This document shows positions 35,594 to 48,347 of a DNA stretch of 64,000 nt, piece after piece. Positions within the stretch are counted from its first letter, which is position 1; each line of letters opens with the position of its first letter. This DNA is from Thermothelomyces thermophilus ATCC 42464. Taxonomy: Eukaryota; Ascomycota; Sordariomycetes; Sordariales; Chaetomiaceae. The translations under genes and the position numbers were made by a program. Location of the stretch: the NCBI RefSeq assembly GCF_000226095.1, contig NC_016477.1:1550001-1614000 (forward strand), written 5' to 3'. The notes under the pieces were generated by a model that was not told where the DNA came from, did no database searches, and saw only the letters and a program-made list of their open reading frames with translations.

Positions 35594-37870
35594 GGTTAGT
35601 AGGTACTTAAAGTCTTTAAAGGATACTAGACTTCTAGCTACTAGTAGTAATATAGTTAGAAGACCTTAGTCACTTTGAAATGACAAAGATTTGACCCTTA
35701 AAGGATATATATATTAGCTTATTAAATCTAGTTCTCTTGCTACTAAAGATCTTCTCTAAGATGCTATTGACTATTTATAGGTATATTACGATCTTCCTTA
35801 CTTTCCTATTAATAAGTATTGGTAGTTATATTAGAAATAGGATTATTCATAGTTTTAGCCGATATTCTTTAAACTAGTTAAAGTAAACTAACTCTTAGCT
35901 AAATAGTAGGTAGAAAAACTAGAGATGTTCTTTAATAAGCTTAAGGATACTATTAAGAGCTTTGAGATTATCATATCCAGCTATTAGAATATAGATAAAA
36001 CTAGATATTAGACTAGGGCTAGAAGTTCTTAATATAACTAAAGGGATATAAGGTATAGTTTTGTTTTTCTAGTTCTATAGAGCTTTGCTATATATAATAA
36101 GTATAAATAAGGGTTACCTATCTAAGGGCGCTAGATAAGAGAGATAAGAATAATAGATAGCTTTTAATACTCGTTTACTCTAATAGATTAGAGTAATAGG
36201 ATATAGTTCTTCTTTCTTTTATAAGTTAGAGATGTCTTTTTCTATATAAGTAGACTCTTTTATATTTATCTAGAGAGACATTACTACTACCGCCTTTGCC
36301 CCTATCATTGTTATTATCTAGATAGTCAGACTTACCTACCATAATCGTAAATACTCGGACGCCCTAGACATTTTAAGCTAAGTCTCCTCTCTATCTAACT
36401 AGATAGAGGTTTAGTTCTAGAGGTATTACGTAGTGCTCTGGAGGGTTAGTACTAGCTTATATTTTCAAGGGCTTAATTAGGGAAGAGCTTAGCTCTAAGT
36501 CTAAACTAGACTACTAGACTTTGAGTGTAATAAGATAGTAACGTTCGTAATAGAGGAGTAAGGATATATATGTAGAGGCATATATAGCAAAACTATTAGA
36601 AAAGTAAGAAGAGCGAATATAGGTGCCAAGAGATTAGTATATCTAGTAGTAGGCTAGGGAACTACTCTTGCCCTAACGTAATAATACTATTAGTAGAGAT
36701 GGTAGGAATCGTAGGATAATAAGTTTAAAGGAGTTTAATGTCTATCTAGAGGGATAAAAACTCCGAAATACGGATCTATAATGCTAGAACTATCCGGGAT
36801 TTGGAAACGAGATTTTAGAGTTATATAGGCATTAGAGGAGAGCTTTATAGCTATCCTAGCCCTAGTTACCTTAGTATTAGCGCTTATTAGTAAGGGTATA
36901 TCTACCTATATACTATTACTCCTTAGCAATCTAATATAGATTTATTTTATTATTTTAGGAGTTTTAACTTTAAAGGTTAGAGCGCTATTATTATAGGGAA
37001 TCTCTTATTAGAAGGTTTAATGATAGCTTTACTAGGTATACTCTAAAGGAGTAAAAGTAATAGACTAAGTTTATATTTAATCTTATTAGTTATAAGAAGA
37101 CTTAAAGGAAAGGAGAAAAGCTTCTTAGATTAACTACTTAAATAAAAGAATTATCTTTAAGGAAGTTATCTAAATAGGAAGATATAATTAAGGATAGTAA
37201 CCTTAGATATTACTCTTTCTATTAGTTTAGTAAATACCTTAATTAGAATTGCTACTTTTAATACCTCTTATATCTAGGTATACCAAAACCTTGTTAGGAA
37301 GGACGCTATTAGAATTGCCTTAATCACTAAAGTTTAGAAACCTTACTTTAGACTTAGAAGTTAAGTGTCATACTTAAGTAAAGATTATAGTAGATAGACT
37401 TACTAAAGTTATTTAGGTTATATTCTCTTTACTAATAGATAAGGGATTACCTAGCCTCTTTCCTAGTTATAACGCTACCAAATACCTTAAGCGTTTCGTA
37501 AAGGCTTATAAGATCTTTAGTAGAGATAATAGCGACAAGATCTCCTACTTTAAGTAGTAATATATAGACAACCTTCGAGAAATTCTTAACTAATAGCTAG
37601 AGTTAAAGAAAAAGGACTAGGCTACTTTCGAAGCCGCTATTAAGGAACGCTAGAAGTAGAATAACTCTCGCTAGGAAACCTCTACTTAGGAGCTAGAGCA
37701 TCTTCTAGATTTCTAATATACGGATTTAGCTAAGTCTATCTATAACTACCTAGAGTACGTTAATATCTTGCTTACCTAAGTGCCGAAGAAGAAGAAAGCG
37801 GTCTATTAGTTATTAGCTATCTAGAAGGTATAGGATAGGTTTCCCCCTGCTCTCTAGACTAGTCTTTAGG
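35594..37870 (+). mobile_element. Second, unclassified RIP-degraded element
   Basis: Very TA-rich sequence unlike the A, B and C families, continuing the flank left of 28269 and thus the older insertion site for element A. On the plus strand near 37205-37265 a frame YYSFYYFSKYLNYNCYF-like resembles a retroviral CCHC knuckle after Cys-to-Tyr RIP changes, and a basic region (FVKAYKIFSRDNSDK) lies near 37490-37550. That suggests a plus-strand gag, from an LTR element or a LINE ORF1. No LTR or tail seen in the window; B0 begins at 37871. Confidence 0.35.
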
Positions 37871-38216
37871 TATGACGAACCCGGCTTAGACTTCTTCCAA
37901 AAGAGTTTAGACGAAGGTAGATTAAGCAAGACAAGCGGGCAGGTCGTCTAAGGGATTTGGTAAAGCCAAAGGGTTTATAACAATACTAGAGTTGTCTCTT
38001 ATAGTAATTAGCAATACTTAGTATAAGTACTATAATTATAATTATTACTACTAGTAAACTCTTAGAGTCTACCTAACGAGTAACTAGCTAGCTATATATA
38101 TATAATTGTCTATCCTTCTTTAATAGTTATTACTAGTACTATTTCTCCTTTTACCCTATAATTTCGCGTTATTAACGGTAATATGTTATTATTACTAGTG
38201 AAGACCTTAGTCTTGG
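37871..38216 (-). repeat. LTR of B0, left part
   Basis: Begins TATGACGAACC and follows family B to CTTAGTCTTGG, where C1 is inserted. CTTGG (38212-38216) is the left copy of the C1 target duplication. Confidence 0.9.
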
Positions 38217-38669
38217 TATGACAAACCTAACTCAGACTTCTTCTAAAAGGGTTCAGACAGAGGTAAATTAAGCGGGACAAGCGTACAGGTCGTCTAAGGG
38301 ATTCGGTAAAGCTAAAGGGTTTATAACAACACTAGAGTTGTCTCTTATAGTAGTTAGCAATGCTTGGTATAAGTACTGTGATTATAGGTTGCTATTACTA
38401 GTAAACTCCTAGAGTCTACTATAACAAGTGATTATTTATATATATATATACTTCTATTAGTCGCTTATAGTCCCCTTCTAGCCTGCCCTAGGATTGCCTT
38501 TAGTAGCTAGCTATCTTCTGCTATCTTTTCCCTTTTAGCAATTGTTCGCCCGTGGTAGCCCGCGCTCCCTAGCGATCCCGTGTTAGCCTTGCTCTGTACC
38601 CTTCTTAATTAGTGGCTCGTTTAGCCTACTACGCTCTACTAGGTCACGGTATATAGTTGGCTCGTAACA
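38217..38669 (-). repeat. LTR of C1 (3' LTR in element sense)
   Basis: 453 bp, TATGACAAACC to CTCGTAACA. Family-C U3 (CTTCTATTAGTCGCTTATAG). Contains TTGCTATTACT at 38389-38399, exactly complementary to the C1 primer site. Confidence 0.92.
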
Positions 38670-38788
38670 CGATGCCCCCTCTTTAGGGCTTTCGACCCGA
38701 AAGCTTCTTATAACTTGTTTTAAATACTATTAATACCCCTTTTTTTTCCCTATAGGTAACGTCTTTCTTCTACTAGCTTCCTTTTACT

Positions 38789-39466
38789 ATAGCTAATCGT
38801 ATTCCTAGGAACTGTCGTAATCTTAAGCGCGAATAATATACTATGACAATTAAGATTAAGCAAGAAGGTTATAAGATTACCATACCTTACGAGCATTATT
38901 AGAATACAAAGCTATAAAAGCGTTATATAATAATAGAGGGTTTAAACAAGTATTAAAACTATATTTATATAGGCAAGAAGTATAATAGCCTAAATATTAT
39001 AGATGCCTATAGGTTCCTTATTATTTTCCTTCGTAGTCCTAGGTTACTAACTGTCTTAGTCCTTTCAAATTTATTAGAATAAGAGAAGGTTTTAAAAGAG
39101 ATTACCAAGATCGAGGCACTTCTTACTTAGACGCTAAGCCGTTTAAGTCAATTATATTGTTTATAGCAATCCTTACGCGATTATGGTACTAAAGTTTTTC
39201 GTCGTGGCGTAGCTCGTCTAGAGGAGGAGGAGGAACTAGATACTCCTCTGCCGATGTTAAAGACGTAGACCCTTGCGGGTTAGGCTTAGGCGTTAGGTGC
39301 TTTTGACGTGCTTGATTAGGAGTCGATTAGGTTAGATCCTGGTCCTAATTCTAGTAGGTTCCCCTCTTTTTCTATTAGGGAATAGGCTTTAGAGCTAGTT
39401 CTTATAGCTAGTTAGGATTCTACTAGTAGAACTGCTTTAGTTTCTTAGGGTAACTTAAGTTCTTAA
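38789..39466 (+). pseudogene. Antisense Zn-cluster / coiled-coil gene of C1
   Basis: Plus-strand frame from about 38789 (ATA from ATG; an in-frame ATG also at 38843) to TAA 39464-39466. The N-terminal part holds six Cys positions (several now Tyr) as C-x2-C, a third Cys, then C-x2-C-x6-C near 38890-38985. A TACTAAC branch sequence and TAG near 39046-39060 suggest an intron. The second part is charged and helical (EKVLKEITKIEALL, RRGVARLEEEEELD) and ends SRTALVS-GN. Stops are at CAG/CAA-like sites. Confidence 0.65.
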
Positions 39467-40287
39467 CTAGTTCCTATAAGTTGTCTTCTAATTTAAAATC
39501 AAGCTATTTAACTAAGTACTATAGTTCTCTATTAATAATATATAAATCTAGGATTTCTTCGACGTCCTATTCTTTCTCTTTGTCCTTTACTTTGATATAT
39601 ATAACAACCTTAGCATTCTTTAGTACTAGTTCGAGAAGTAAAATATAAAAAATATCCGTCTATAGTTATATAGATAATAGTAACGATAGTTAGTAGTTAG
39701 ATATTGAGATTTGCTCTTTAATAATAAAGGGTCTGACCTTTTTAAAGTCTAGCTTTGTACTTAGTCGTTTGGTTTATAAGTTTCGTATAATTAGGTAGAC
39801 TTTGTCTCCCCTCTCTAGGCAAGGTCCCTCGAGTCTATATTTATCGTAGTAGTTCTTTATTCTGGTTTTGATAAACTCGAGTTTCTTTTTAAGCTTCTTA
39901 TATAGTATGTATATTTATTCTGCTTTGATTACTACTCTTAGCACTATAACCTCTAGTCCTTGCCTAAGGTCTACTTTATATCCGTAGTTCGCGAAGAACG
40001 GTATGACTTTAGTCGTTTCCGTTAGCGTTATATTATAAGCGAGTTATACTATTAGCAATAGCATAACCTAGTTGTCTTACTAGTAGTTAATGTAAGAACA
40101 GAGGTACTACTTAACGACTTAGTTTAGTTGCTCCGTTTGTCCGTTAGTCTATAGGTAGTATGCTATTAATAGCTTGCTATTAACGCCTAATCGTTACATT
40201 AACGCTTGCTAGAACTTCGATACGAACTTGGTATCTCTATTGGTAATCTATTCCTATAGCTAAGTATACACTAATACGACTTGCTAA
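39445..40287 (-). pseudogene. C1 pol fragment: integrase C-terminus and chromodomain
   Basis: Minus-strand remnant homologous to the other copies: chromodomain about 39565-39450, integrase C-terminal region about 39900-39700, end of the catalytic region up to 40287, where homology jumps abruptly to a family-B gag region. Left limit approximate. Confidence 0.6.
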
Positions 40288-42851
40288 TAGATTATCTAAA
40301 GCTCCCAAATTTATAATTTCTTTTTGTCTATATAATAGAAGCAATCGTTGCTCTAGCACAAGTCCTATATATCTCGTCCGGTTCTATAATGCCTAGGCTA
40401 GGCTTGTCTTAGAACTATCGTAATGCCTTCTAGATCGCAGGCTTCGATCTTCTAGAGCAATTCGGCCGCTCTGTTTCCTATATTATAGACCTATTCTACC
40501 GGGCGTAAGCTTCTATCCTCATTTCCTTGTCGGGTCGGCCAGTGATTATTTTCGAATTTGTCACGGAAGTGATATCGGCATTCGTATGCCACACACTGGA
40601 ACTAGGGCACTTGCGTATATGCCTTATGTCGAGGGTACAGTCGTGTAGCGTTACCTAGGAGGTATTGGAATTCTTTCCCAAATCCTTCCCATTATATGTA
40701 GACTATAGATACTCTAGTGCTGACATAGGAGTGTTTCTTCTAGTAGCTTTCCTACGTACGCTTGTCTTTTCCGCGGTTCGCACGTATGAACTAGTATTCT
40801 AGGTTCCGTATGTCATTACTAAGTTACTAGCTGTCAAGATACTCGGCGTAGCTATCGGGCCTATCGTATATTATAGGCTGTTCTCCTTTGATAGTTTCTA
40901 CGATATGTTAGAGTTCCCTCATTTCGTCCCTTATTCTATTGCTCTAGTAGGCAAGTCGAATTAAGCGTCTATCCCATTCGCGCAGTTCTATGTTAAGCCG
41001 AAAAACTTCATTATAGTACTATTCGATTTGTTCCTAGAGGAATAGAATATTAGGTCTAGGTCTTTCGATTCCTTAGGTATCGGTTGTCTATAATCTATCC
41101 TACCTCTATATAACTATAAAACCCCACTGCCTCAAGGCTAGGAGAATCGAAACTAGCGGTATATACTCTCCTACTATATCCTATTTAGCAAGACCTGTCT
41201 CTAGGTCTATAGTGACCAGTTCGGAGTACGGTGCTTATTCGTCTTTACCATTATCGTCATATCCGAGACTATCTATATCACTGCCCCTATCTTCGTAGCT
41301 TGTAGCCACTACTTCGATAATATCCTTAGTAGTTTCGTCAATAGCCGTAATTTCCTTTCTAGGGACTATCTTCTACTCTTTCTTCGGGCTTCGACATTCT
41401 TGCTTATAGTGCCCTTTCTTTCTATAGTTATAGTAGGTAACATTAGACTTGTCTTTAGTCGTCTTCTTCTAGTCCTGCTTCTACGCTACATCTACATCTA
41501 TAGCTCTAGGGTACATCCCGTACGAGGTACTAATATATGCTTGCTTTTTCTTGTCATTAGCTTTAACTATGGTTCTATTTATTTGACCTCGTTTCTACTA
41601 CTCTCGTATATAGAGTTAATTATCGATTCTAATAGCCTATATAATATATTTATCTAGGGTCTTAGGCTAATTATACTTATATAGCTTGTCTTTGACCTTT
41701 TCCTTTAAGCCATTATAGAACAGTTATATTAATGCCTTGTCGTTAAGCTAAGACTTAAGTATGTCCTATCTAAACTATATAGTATAAGAGGCTACTAACT
41801 TAGTCTATCGGAGATTAGCGAGTCTTTCTTACGTATAAATCTTCTCGTCTTTATCGCTAAAAACCTTCCGAAGCTCTTCTTCGAAATGGTCGTAAGATTG
41901 GAAGACTGCCTATATAAACGCGTCTCGGTCGTCTTCGTCTTCCTTAGTGAGATAGTCGTTCTATATAGGCTTAAACTATCTAAGTGCCTTGCCCTCTAGT
42001 CTTATAGCTATATAGAAGACTTTGGCTTTGTCGTCTAGAAACTTATCGTCATTGAGCCGGAAGTAAGATCAGAGGTTCGTCAGGAATCCTACAAGATCCT
42101 CTTTAGTTCCTCCGTATTTGCCAGGTAGTTCGATCTTAATACGGCTCGCTTTGGCGGTCTCGAGTGCCTCGATTTTGGCGTAGGCCTCGTTAACTAACTT
42201 CTATAAGTACTTTTCGCGGTTCTCGAGTTCCTTAATTCGAGCTTAAGTAGCCTTATCTCTCTGGTCTAACTCCTAGATCCGTTGCTAGAGTTGACCAAGC
42301 TAAGTAAGCAGCTGTTCGGCCGTGACGTTAGTAACTATGTCGATGTCGAGGTCGAGGTTACCTCCGTTTTAAACCATGATAGAACAAAGGGAGTAGTAAC
42401 AACGTATAACGAACCTAACTTAGACTTCTTCTAAAAGGGTTTAGACGAAGGTAGATTGAATAGAACAAGTAGGCAGGTCGTCTAAGGGATTTGGTAAAGC
42501 TAAAGGGTTTATAACAACACTTAGAGTTGTCTTTTATAGTGATTAGCAATACTTGGTATAAGTACTGTGATTGTGATTGTTACTACTAGTAAACTCTTAG
42601 AGTCTACCTAACGAGTGACTAGCTAGCTATATATATACAATTGTCTATCCCTCTTTACTAGTTATCACTAGTACTATTTCTCCTTTTACTCCGTAATTCT
42701 GCATTATTGATGGTGATATGTTATTATCACTAGTGAAGACCTTAGTCTTAGCGGTGATAATCTTCTGATTGGTCTGTCAAGTGATTGGCTGTCGGAATGT
42801 CCCGCGTCCTGGCTGTAGCCTGCCAGGCCGTCTATGTGCTTATTCGTGACA
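40288..42851 (-). mobile_element. Truncated family B remnant B1: gag plus 5' LTR
   Basis: Contains the 5' end of a family-B element: LTR 42405-42851 and gag leftward to 40288, including capsid, knuckle (GHYKQEC near 41440-41395) and gag start codon ATG, still intact, at 42377-42375. Its left LTR and pol are missing. The junction at 40287/40288 joins C1 integrase to B gag through the short shared string TTATCT, so a deletion removed the rest. Gag is closer to B2 than to C2 (for example around 40621-40740). Confidence 0.75.
42405..42851 (-). repeat. LTR of B1
   Basis: 447 bp, TATAACGAACC to ATTCGTGACA, family-B U3 (CTGATTGGTCTG). TTGTTACTACT at 42577-42587 is complementary to the adjacent primer site 42392-42402. 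Confidence 0.9.
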
Positions 42852-43672
42852 AATACTAAATATAACTATTATAGTCTTTTCTACTATAGTAATATCGATC
42901 GGTTTAGTCTTCTTATATACTTATTATATTGAAAATGGCCCTTTAACTATACTATGCTTTTACTTTATTCTCTAGGGTATCTGTAGCTAATTTATAAGTG
43001 TCGGTAAAATTAGATTTATCTCTGCTCTACTATCTACTAATATAAGCATTTCGTGCTATTTCCATTATGCTATTATCTATAATTGCTTATCTTGCTGCTA
43101 TCGCCTAAAGACTACGGCGATTTCCTATACTTCTGCTAAGAGGTCTTAGTATAATAGTCTCTTACGCTAGTTCCTCCTATACTACGCTACTACTCTCTAC
43201 TATATAGGCGTTAATAGTTTTCGGGCCCCTCGGAGGGCCCTAACCCGTTTCCTAGGTTAGTACTAACCTCTTCGGTTATTTAGCTAATAGCGGCTTCGTT
43301 AATCGTATTTATTTCCATAAGCTATTAAGTGCTAGTAGCTTCCTACCATTAGGTCTGTTCTACTTTCTATCGTACGTGCTATAGCTTTATCTAAAGCTCC
43401 TAGATCTATGATTTCTTTTCGTCCGTATAGTAGAGGTAGTCGTTACTCCGGCACGAGTCCTATATATCTTGTCCTGTTCTGTAGTGCCTAGGCTAGGCTC
43501 GTTTTAGTATTACTATAATGCCTTCTAGATTGTAGGCTTTAATCTTCTAGAGCAATTCGGCCGCTTTATTTCTCACATTATGGACCTATTCTATAAGGCA
43601 GAGGCTTCTATCCTTATTTCCTTGTCAGGTCAGCTAGTAATTGTTTTCAAATTTATCGCGAAAGTGATATGG
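42852..43672 (-). pseudogene. C1 pol/gag fragment
   Basis: Resumes C1 sequence after B1, homologous to 32705-33520 of element A (between reverse transcriptase and gag, including the GGGCCCCTCGGAGGGCCC palindrome near 43222). Interrupted at 43672 by C2 and continued at 58842. Confidence 0.65.
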
Positions 43673-44129
43673 TATGACGAACCTAACTTAGACTTCTTCT
43701 AAAAGGGTTTAAACAGAGGTAAATTAAGCGGGACAAGCGTACAGGTCGTCTAAGGGATTCGGTAAAGCCAAAGGGTTTATAACAACACTAGAGTTGTCTC
43801 CTATAGTAGTCAGTGATGCTTGGTATAAGTACTATAATTATAGGTTAGGTTACTATCACTGGTGAACTCCTAGAGTCTACTATGACGAGTGGTCATTTAT
43901 ATGTATATATACTTCTGCCGATCGCTTATAGTCCCCTTCTATCCTGTCCTTGGATCGCCTTTGGTAGCTAGCTATCCTCTACTATCTTTCCCTTTTAGCA
44001 ATCATTTGCCCGTGGTAGCCTGTACTCCCTAGCGATCCTATGTTAGCCTTGCTTCGTGCCCTTCTTGATTGGTGGCTTATTCAGCCTCCTATGCCCTACT
44101 AGGTCGCGGTATATGGTTGGCTCGTAATA
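43673..44129 (-). repeat. LTR of C2 (3' LTR in element sense)
   Basis: 457 bp, TATGACGAACC to CTCGTAATA, followed by the polypurine tract (read on minus as AAAGAGGGGGC). Contains TTACTATCACT at 43850-43860, matching the C2 primer site with one RIP-type difference. Confidence 0.92.
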
Positions 44130-44249
44130 TAATGCCCCCTCTTTAGGGCTTTTGACCTAAAAGCTTTCTATAACTTGTTTTAAATACTATTAATACCCCC
44201 TTTTCTTTCCCTATAGGTAACGTCCTTCTTTTACTAGCTTCCTTCTACT

Positions 44250-44927
44250 ATAGCTAATCGTGTTCCTAGAAACCGTTATGATCTTAAGCGCGAATGACAT
44301 ATTATTATGATTAAGATTAAGTAAGAGGGTTATAAGGTTACTATACCTTATAAGCATTATTAGAATATAAAGCTACGAAAGTGTTATATAATAATAGAGG
44401 GTTTAAATAAGTATTAGAACCATATTTATATAGGTAAGAAGTGTAATAGCCTAAACGTTATAAATGCCTATAGGTTCCTTATTATTTTCCTTTATAGTCC
44501 TAGGTTACTAACTATCTTAGTCCTTTCGAATTTATCGGAGCAAGAGAAGGTTTCAAAAGAGATTATTAAGACTAAGGCACTTCTTACTTAGACATTAAGC
44601 CGTTTAAGTTGATTACGTCGTTTGTAGCAATCTCTGCGCGATCGTGGTACCGAGGTTTTTCGTCATAGTATAGCTCGTCTAGAGGAAGAGGAAGAACTAG
44701 ATATTCCTCTGCCAATGTCGGAGATATAGACCCTTGTAGGTTAGGCTTAGGTATTAGGTGCTTTTGACGTGCTCGATTAGAAGTTAATTAGGTTAGATCC
44801 TAGTCCTAATTCTAGCAGGTTCCCTTCTTTTTCTATTAGGGAATAGGCTTTAGAGCCGGTTTTTATAGCTAGTTAAGATTCTACTAGTAGAACTACTCTA
44901 GTTTCTTAGGGCAACTTAGGTTCTTAA
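44250..44927 (+). pseudogene. Antisense Zn-cluster / coiled-coil gene of C2
   Basis: Same frame and layout as the C1 copy, ATA start 44250, end TAA 44925-44927. Here two of the cluster Cys codons are still TGT (KCYIIIEG and KKCNS near 44380-44450), which supports the reading of Tyr in other copies as mutated Cys. The helical part includes RHSIARLEEEEELD. Stops are TAG/TAA at CAG/CAA-like sites. Confidence 0.65.
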
Positions 44928-47772
44928 CTAGTTCTTATAAGTTATCTTCTAATCTAAAATCAAGCTATTTAACTAGGTACTATAGTTCTCTATTAATAAT
45001 ATATAAATCTAGGATTTCTTCGATATCCTATTCTTCCTCTTTGTCCTTTACTTTGATATATATAGTAACCTTAGCGTTCTTTAGCGCTAGTTTAAGAAGT
45101 AAAATATAAAAAACATCTATCTATAGTCGTATAGATAATAGTAACGATAGTTAGTAGTTAGATGTTAAGATTTGTTCTTTAATAACGAAGGGTCTAACCT
45201 TCTTAAAGTCTAGCTTTGTACTTAGTTATTTAGTTTATAGGTTTTATACAATTAGGTAGACTTTGTCTCCCCTCTCTAGGCAAGGTCCCTCAAGCCTATG
45301 TTTATTATAGTAGTTTTTTATTCTAGTTCTGACAAACTCGAGTTTGTTTTTAAGCTTCTTATATAGTATATACATTTGTTCTACTTTGACTGCTGCTCTC
45401 GGCACTATAACCTCTAGTCTTTGCCTAAGGTCTGCTTTATATCTATAGTTCGCGAAGAACGGTATAACTTTAGTCGTTTCTATTAGTATTATATTGTAAG
45501 TGAGTTATACTATTGGCAATAGTATGACCTAGTCGTCCTGTTAGTAATTAATATAAGAACGGAGGTACTGCTCGACAACTTGGTTTAGTCGTTCCGTTTG
45601 TCTGTTAGTCTATAGGTAGTATGCCGTTGACAGCTTGCTATTAACGCCTAATTGTTGTATTAACACTTGCTAGAACTTTGATACAAACTTAGTATCTCTA
45701 TCAGTGATCTATTCCTATGGCTAAGCGTATACTAATACGACTTGCTAATAGATTACGTCTACTAACTGTTCTACTGTCTAGGACTCCTTATAGGGAAAGA
45801 AGTATGCCTATTTAGTTAGGCGGTCTACTATAGTAAGAATATTATTATAGATTACCCCTATGGCCGTGTCTTTAGATTCTAATAGTTTTATAATAAAGTC
45901 TATTGTAACTAAACTCTATAGTTTATCGGCTATTAGTAGTAGCTAAAGTAGCCTATATGGCTTATATCATGCTGTTTTGCTTCGATTATAGATATTGTAG
46001 TTCCGTATAACTTTCTTAACTTGTATCGTTAACTATAGAAAGTCGTAGTATTTCTTGACTTGTACGATAGTCTTCGTAACTCCTTTATATCCTCTAAGTT
46101 TCGACTTATAGAGTCCTTAAATTATTTGTAGCTATTAATCTTTATCGTAGATATATGCTTTGCCTTGGTACTAGAGTTTCCTATCTTTTTCTTCTACTCC
46201 GTCAGGTACTACTAGTCGGGGTGTTGCTTAATACTATGCCTCGTTAATCTTTTCTTCTTGAAAAATTACGTAACATTCTAGGAACGAGTCAAGTAGATCA
46301 TCTTCTACGGGTGTCTGTATTTCGTGATATAGCGTTCTATCTATTTATTCCTTGAATAACGGTGGCGTTATTTCTGTTCGTTCTTCCGTATAATCCGTTC
46401 GTTAGCTTAAGGTGTCTACTCGTACGTTCTCTTTGCCCTTCTTATAGCAGATCTCAAAATTGAATTCCGTAAGGAATTCTACCCATTATATTTGTCGTCT
46501 ATTAAGCTCCTTTATCATTATAAAGTATCGTAAATTCTTATAATCTATATATACTTATACTAGTTTGATTGTACTACTAAAGTATAGTTACTATTCCTTA
46601 AAAGCTTTGACAATTGTAAGTAGTTCCTTATTATAGATTAGATAATTAAGATATAGTCTATTAAGCTTCTTTAAAAAGAAGGCTATAGGATGTAGCTTCC
46701 CTTGTTTGTCTCGTTATCCTAACTATCCTCCGATAGCGTAGTCTAAAGCGTCCGTTTCTATCTTAAATAGCTTCTTAGGGTCTAGTAGCACTAGTATTGG
46801 ATCTTTAGTAATGGCGTCGTAGATCTATATAAATACTTACTTATATTGCTCTTTCTATTAGAATTTAGCGTTCTTCTTGGTAAGTTTATATAAAGGTCAT
46901 ATGATCACTCTAAAGTTCCTAATAAACATCTAATAGAAGTTCGTAAACCTAATAAAACTTCGTACTTCCGTAACTGACGTCGGTCATGGCTAATCCTTGA
47001 TAGCTTCGATCTTTAAAGGTTCTATCTAGATTTGTCCTAGGGATATCTTATATCCTAAAAACACCGTCTTCCTAACGTGGAATTTGCTCTTTTCCTTGTT
47101 AACTAATAGCTTATATATATATAATGTATCTAGTACTACTCTTACGTACTTCTAGTGTTCGTCTATCGTTTTAGAGAAGATAAGTATATCGTCAAGATAA
47201 TATACCGTAAATTTGTTAAGAAAGGATCGGATAGCTTGATCAATTAGGGCTTAGAACGTTACTAGCGTATTTATAAGTCTAAATAGCATGACAAGGTACT
47301 TGTAATGGCTATAGGGTGTCTTAAAGGCCATTTTCTACTCATCGCCTTCTTTGATCTGTATATAGTTATAGGCTAATGGTAAGTCAAGACGTATAAAATA
47401 TTAGGCTCCTACTAACTAATCTTAGAGCTATAAGATTAGCGGTAATAGGTACCGGTTTTTCACGGTCTATTCGTTAAGTTACTAATAGTTAACGTATAAC
47501 TATAGCTTTCTATCTTTCTTAGGCATAAATAGGATTAGGTAGCCTACTAGCGATGTTAATAGGTAGATATATCCTCTTTAAAGATTCTCCTCTAAGTATC
47601 GTTTAAGTTCTTTATTTTATATCTAGCTCGTATAGTAAATCTTAAAGAACTTTAGTCGTACTCTTTCTTTAAGCTTAATCTCGTGATCCTATAGGCCATA
47701 CTCTAGTAATCCTTCTAGATACTTCGGTTCGAATGCTAGGTATCCTTTATATTCCTTTAGTACTTCCCTAGT
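44905..47772 (-). pseudogene. C2 pol, 3' part
   Basis: Minus-strand chromodomain, integrase, RNase H and reverse transcriptase remnant. The reverse transcriptase active site YLDD is intact near 47185-47200, but many stops interrupt the frame. Cut at 47772 by B2. Confidence 0.65.
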
Positions 47773-48220
47773 TATGACGAACCTAACTCAGACTTCTTCT
47801 AAAAGGGTCCAGACGGAGGTAGGTAAAGCGGGACAAGCAGGCAGGTCGTCTGAGGGATTCGGTGAAGCCAAAGGGTTCACAACAACACTTAGAGTTGTCT
47901 CTTATAGTAATCAGCAGCGCTTGGTATGAGTACTGTGATTGTGATTGTTACCACTGGCGAACTCCCAGAGTCCACCATAACGAGTGACTAGCTAGCTATA
48001 TATATACAATGGTCTGTCCCTCTTCAATAGTTATTACTAGTACCACTTCTCCTTTCACTTCGTGATTCTACGTTGTCGACGGTGATATGCTATTATCACC
48101 AGTGACGACCTTAGTCTTGGCGGTGATAATCTTCTGATTGGTCCGTCGAGTGATTGGCTGTCGGAATGTCCCGTGTCCTAGCTATAGCCTGCCAGGCCGC
48201 CTATATGCTTATCCGTGACA
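47773..48220 (-). repeat. LTR of B2 (3' LTR in element sense)
   Basis: 448 bp, TATGACGAACC to ATCCGTGACA. Differs from the partner mostly by G/A and C/T. The start reads TATGACG here and TGTAACG in the partner, both derivable from TGTGACG by RIP. Confidence 0.94.
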
Positions 48221-48236
48221 CGATGCCCCTCCTTTA
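48221..48236 (-). other. Polypurine tract of B2
   Basis: Directly inside the left LTR. Read on the minus strand it is AAAGGAGGGGCATCG, the second-strand priming site expected beside the 3' LTR. The same position in A, B0, C1 and C2 is also purine-rich. Confidence 0.7.
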
Positions 48237-48347
48237 AGGCTTTCGACCCAAAAGCCTTCTTAGGTCGTTTTAAATAGCGCCAATAACCCTCTGCTTATAA
48301 GTATTGTATTCTCCCTATTTCTATATCGTGGTCGCTATATTGATAAA

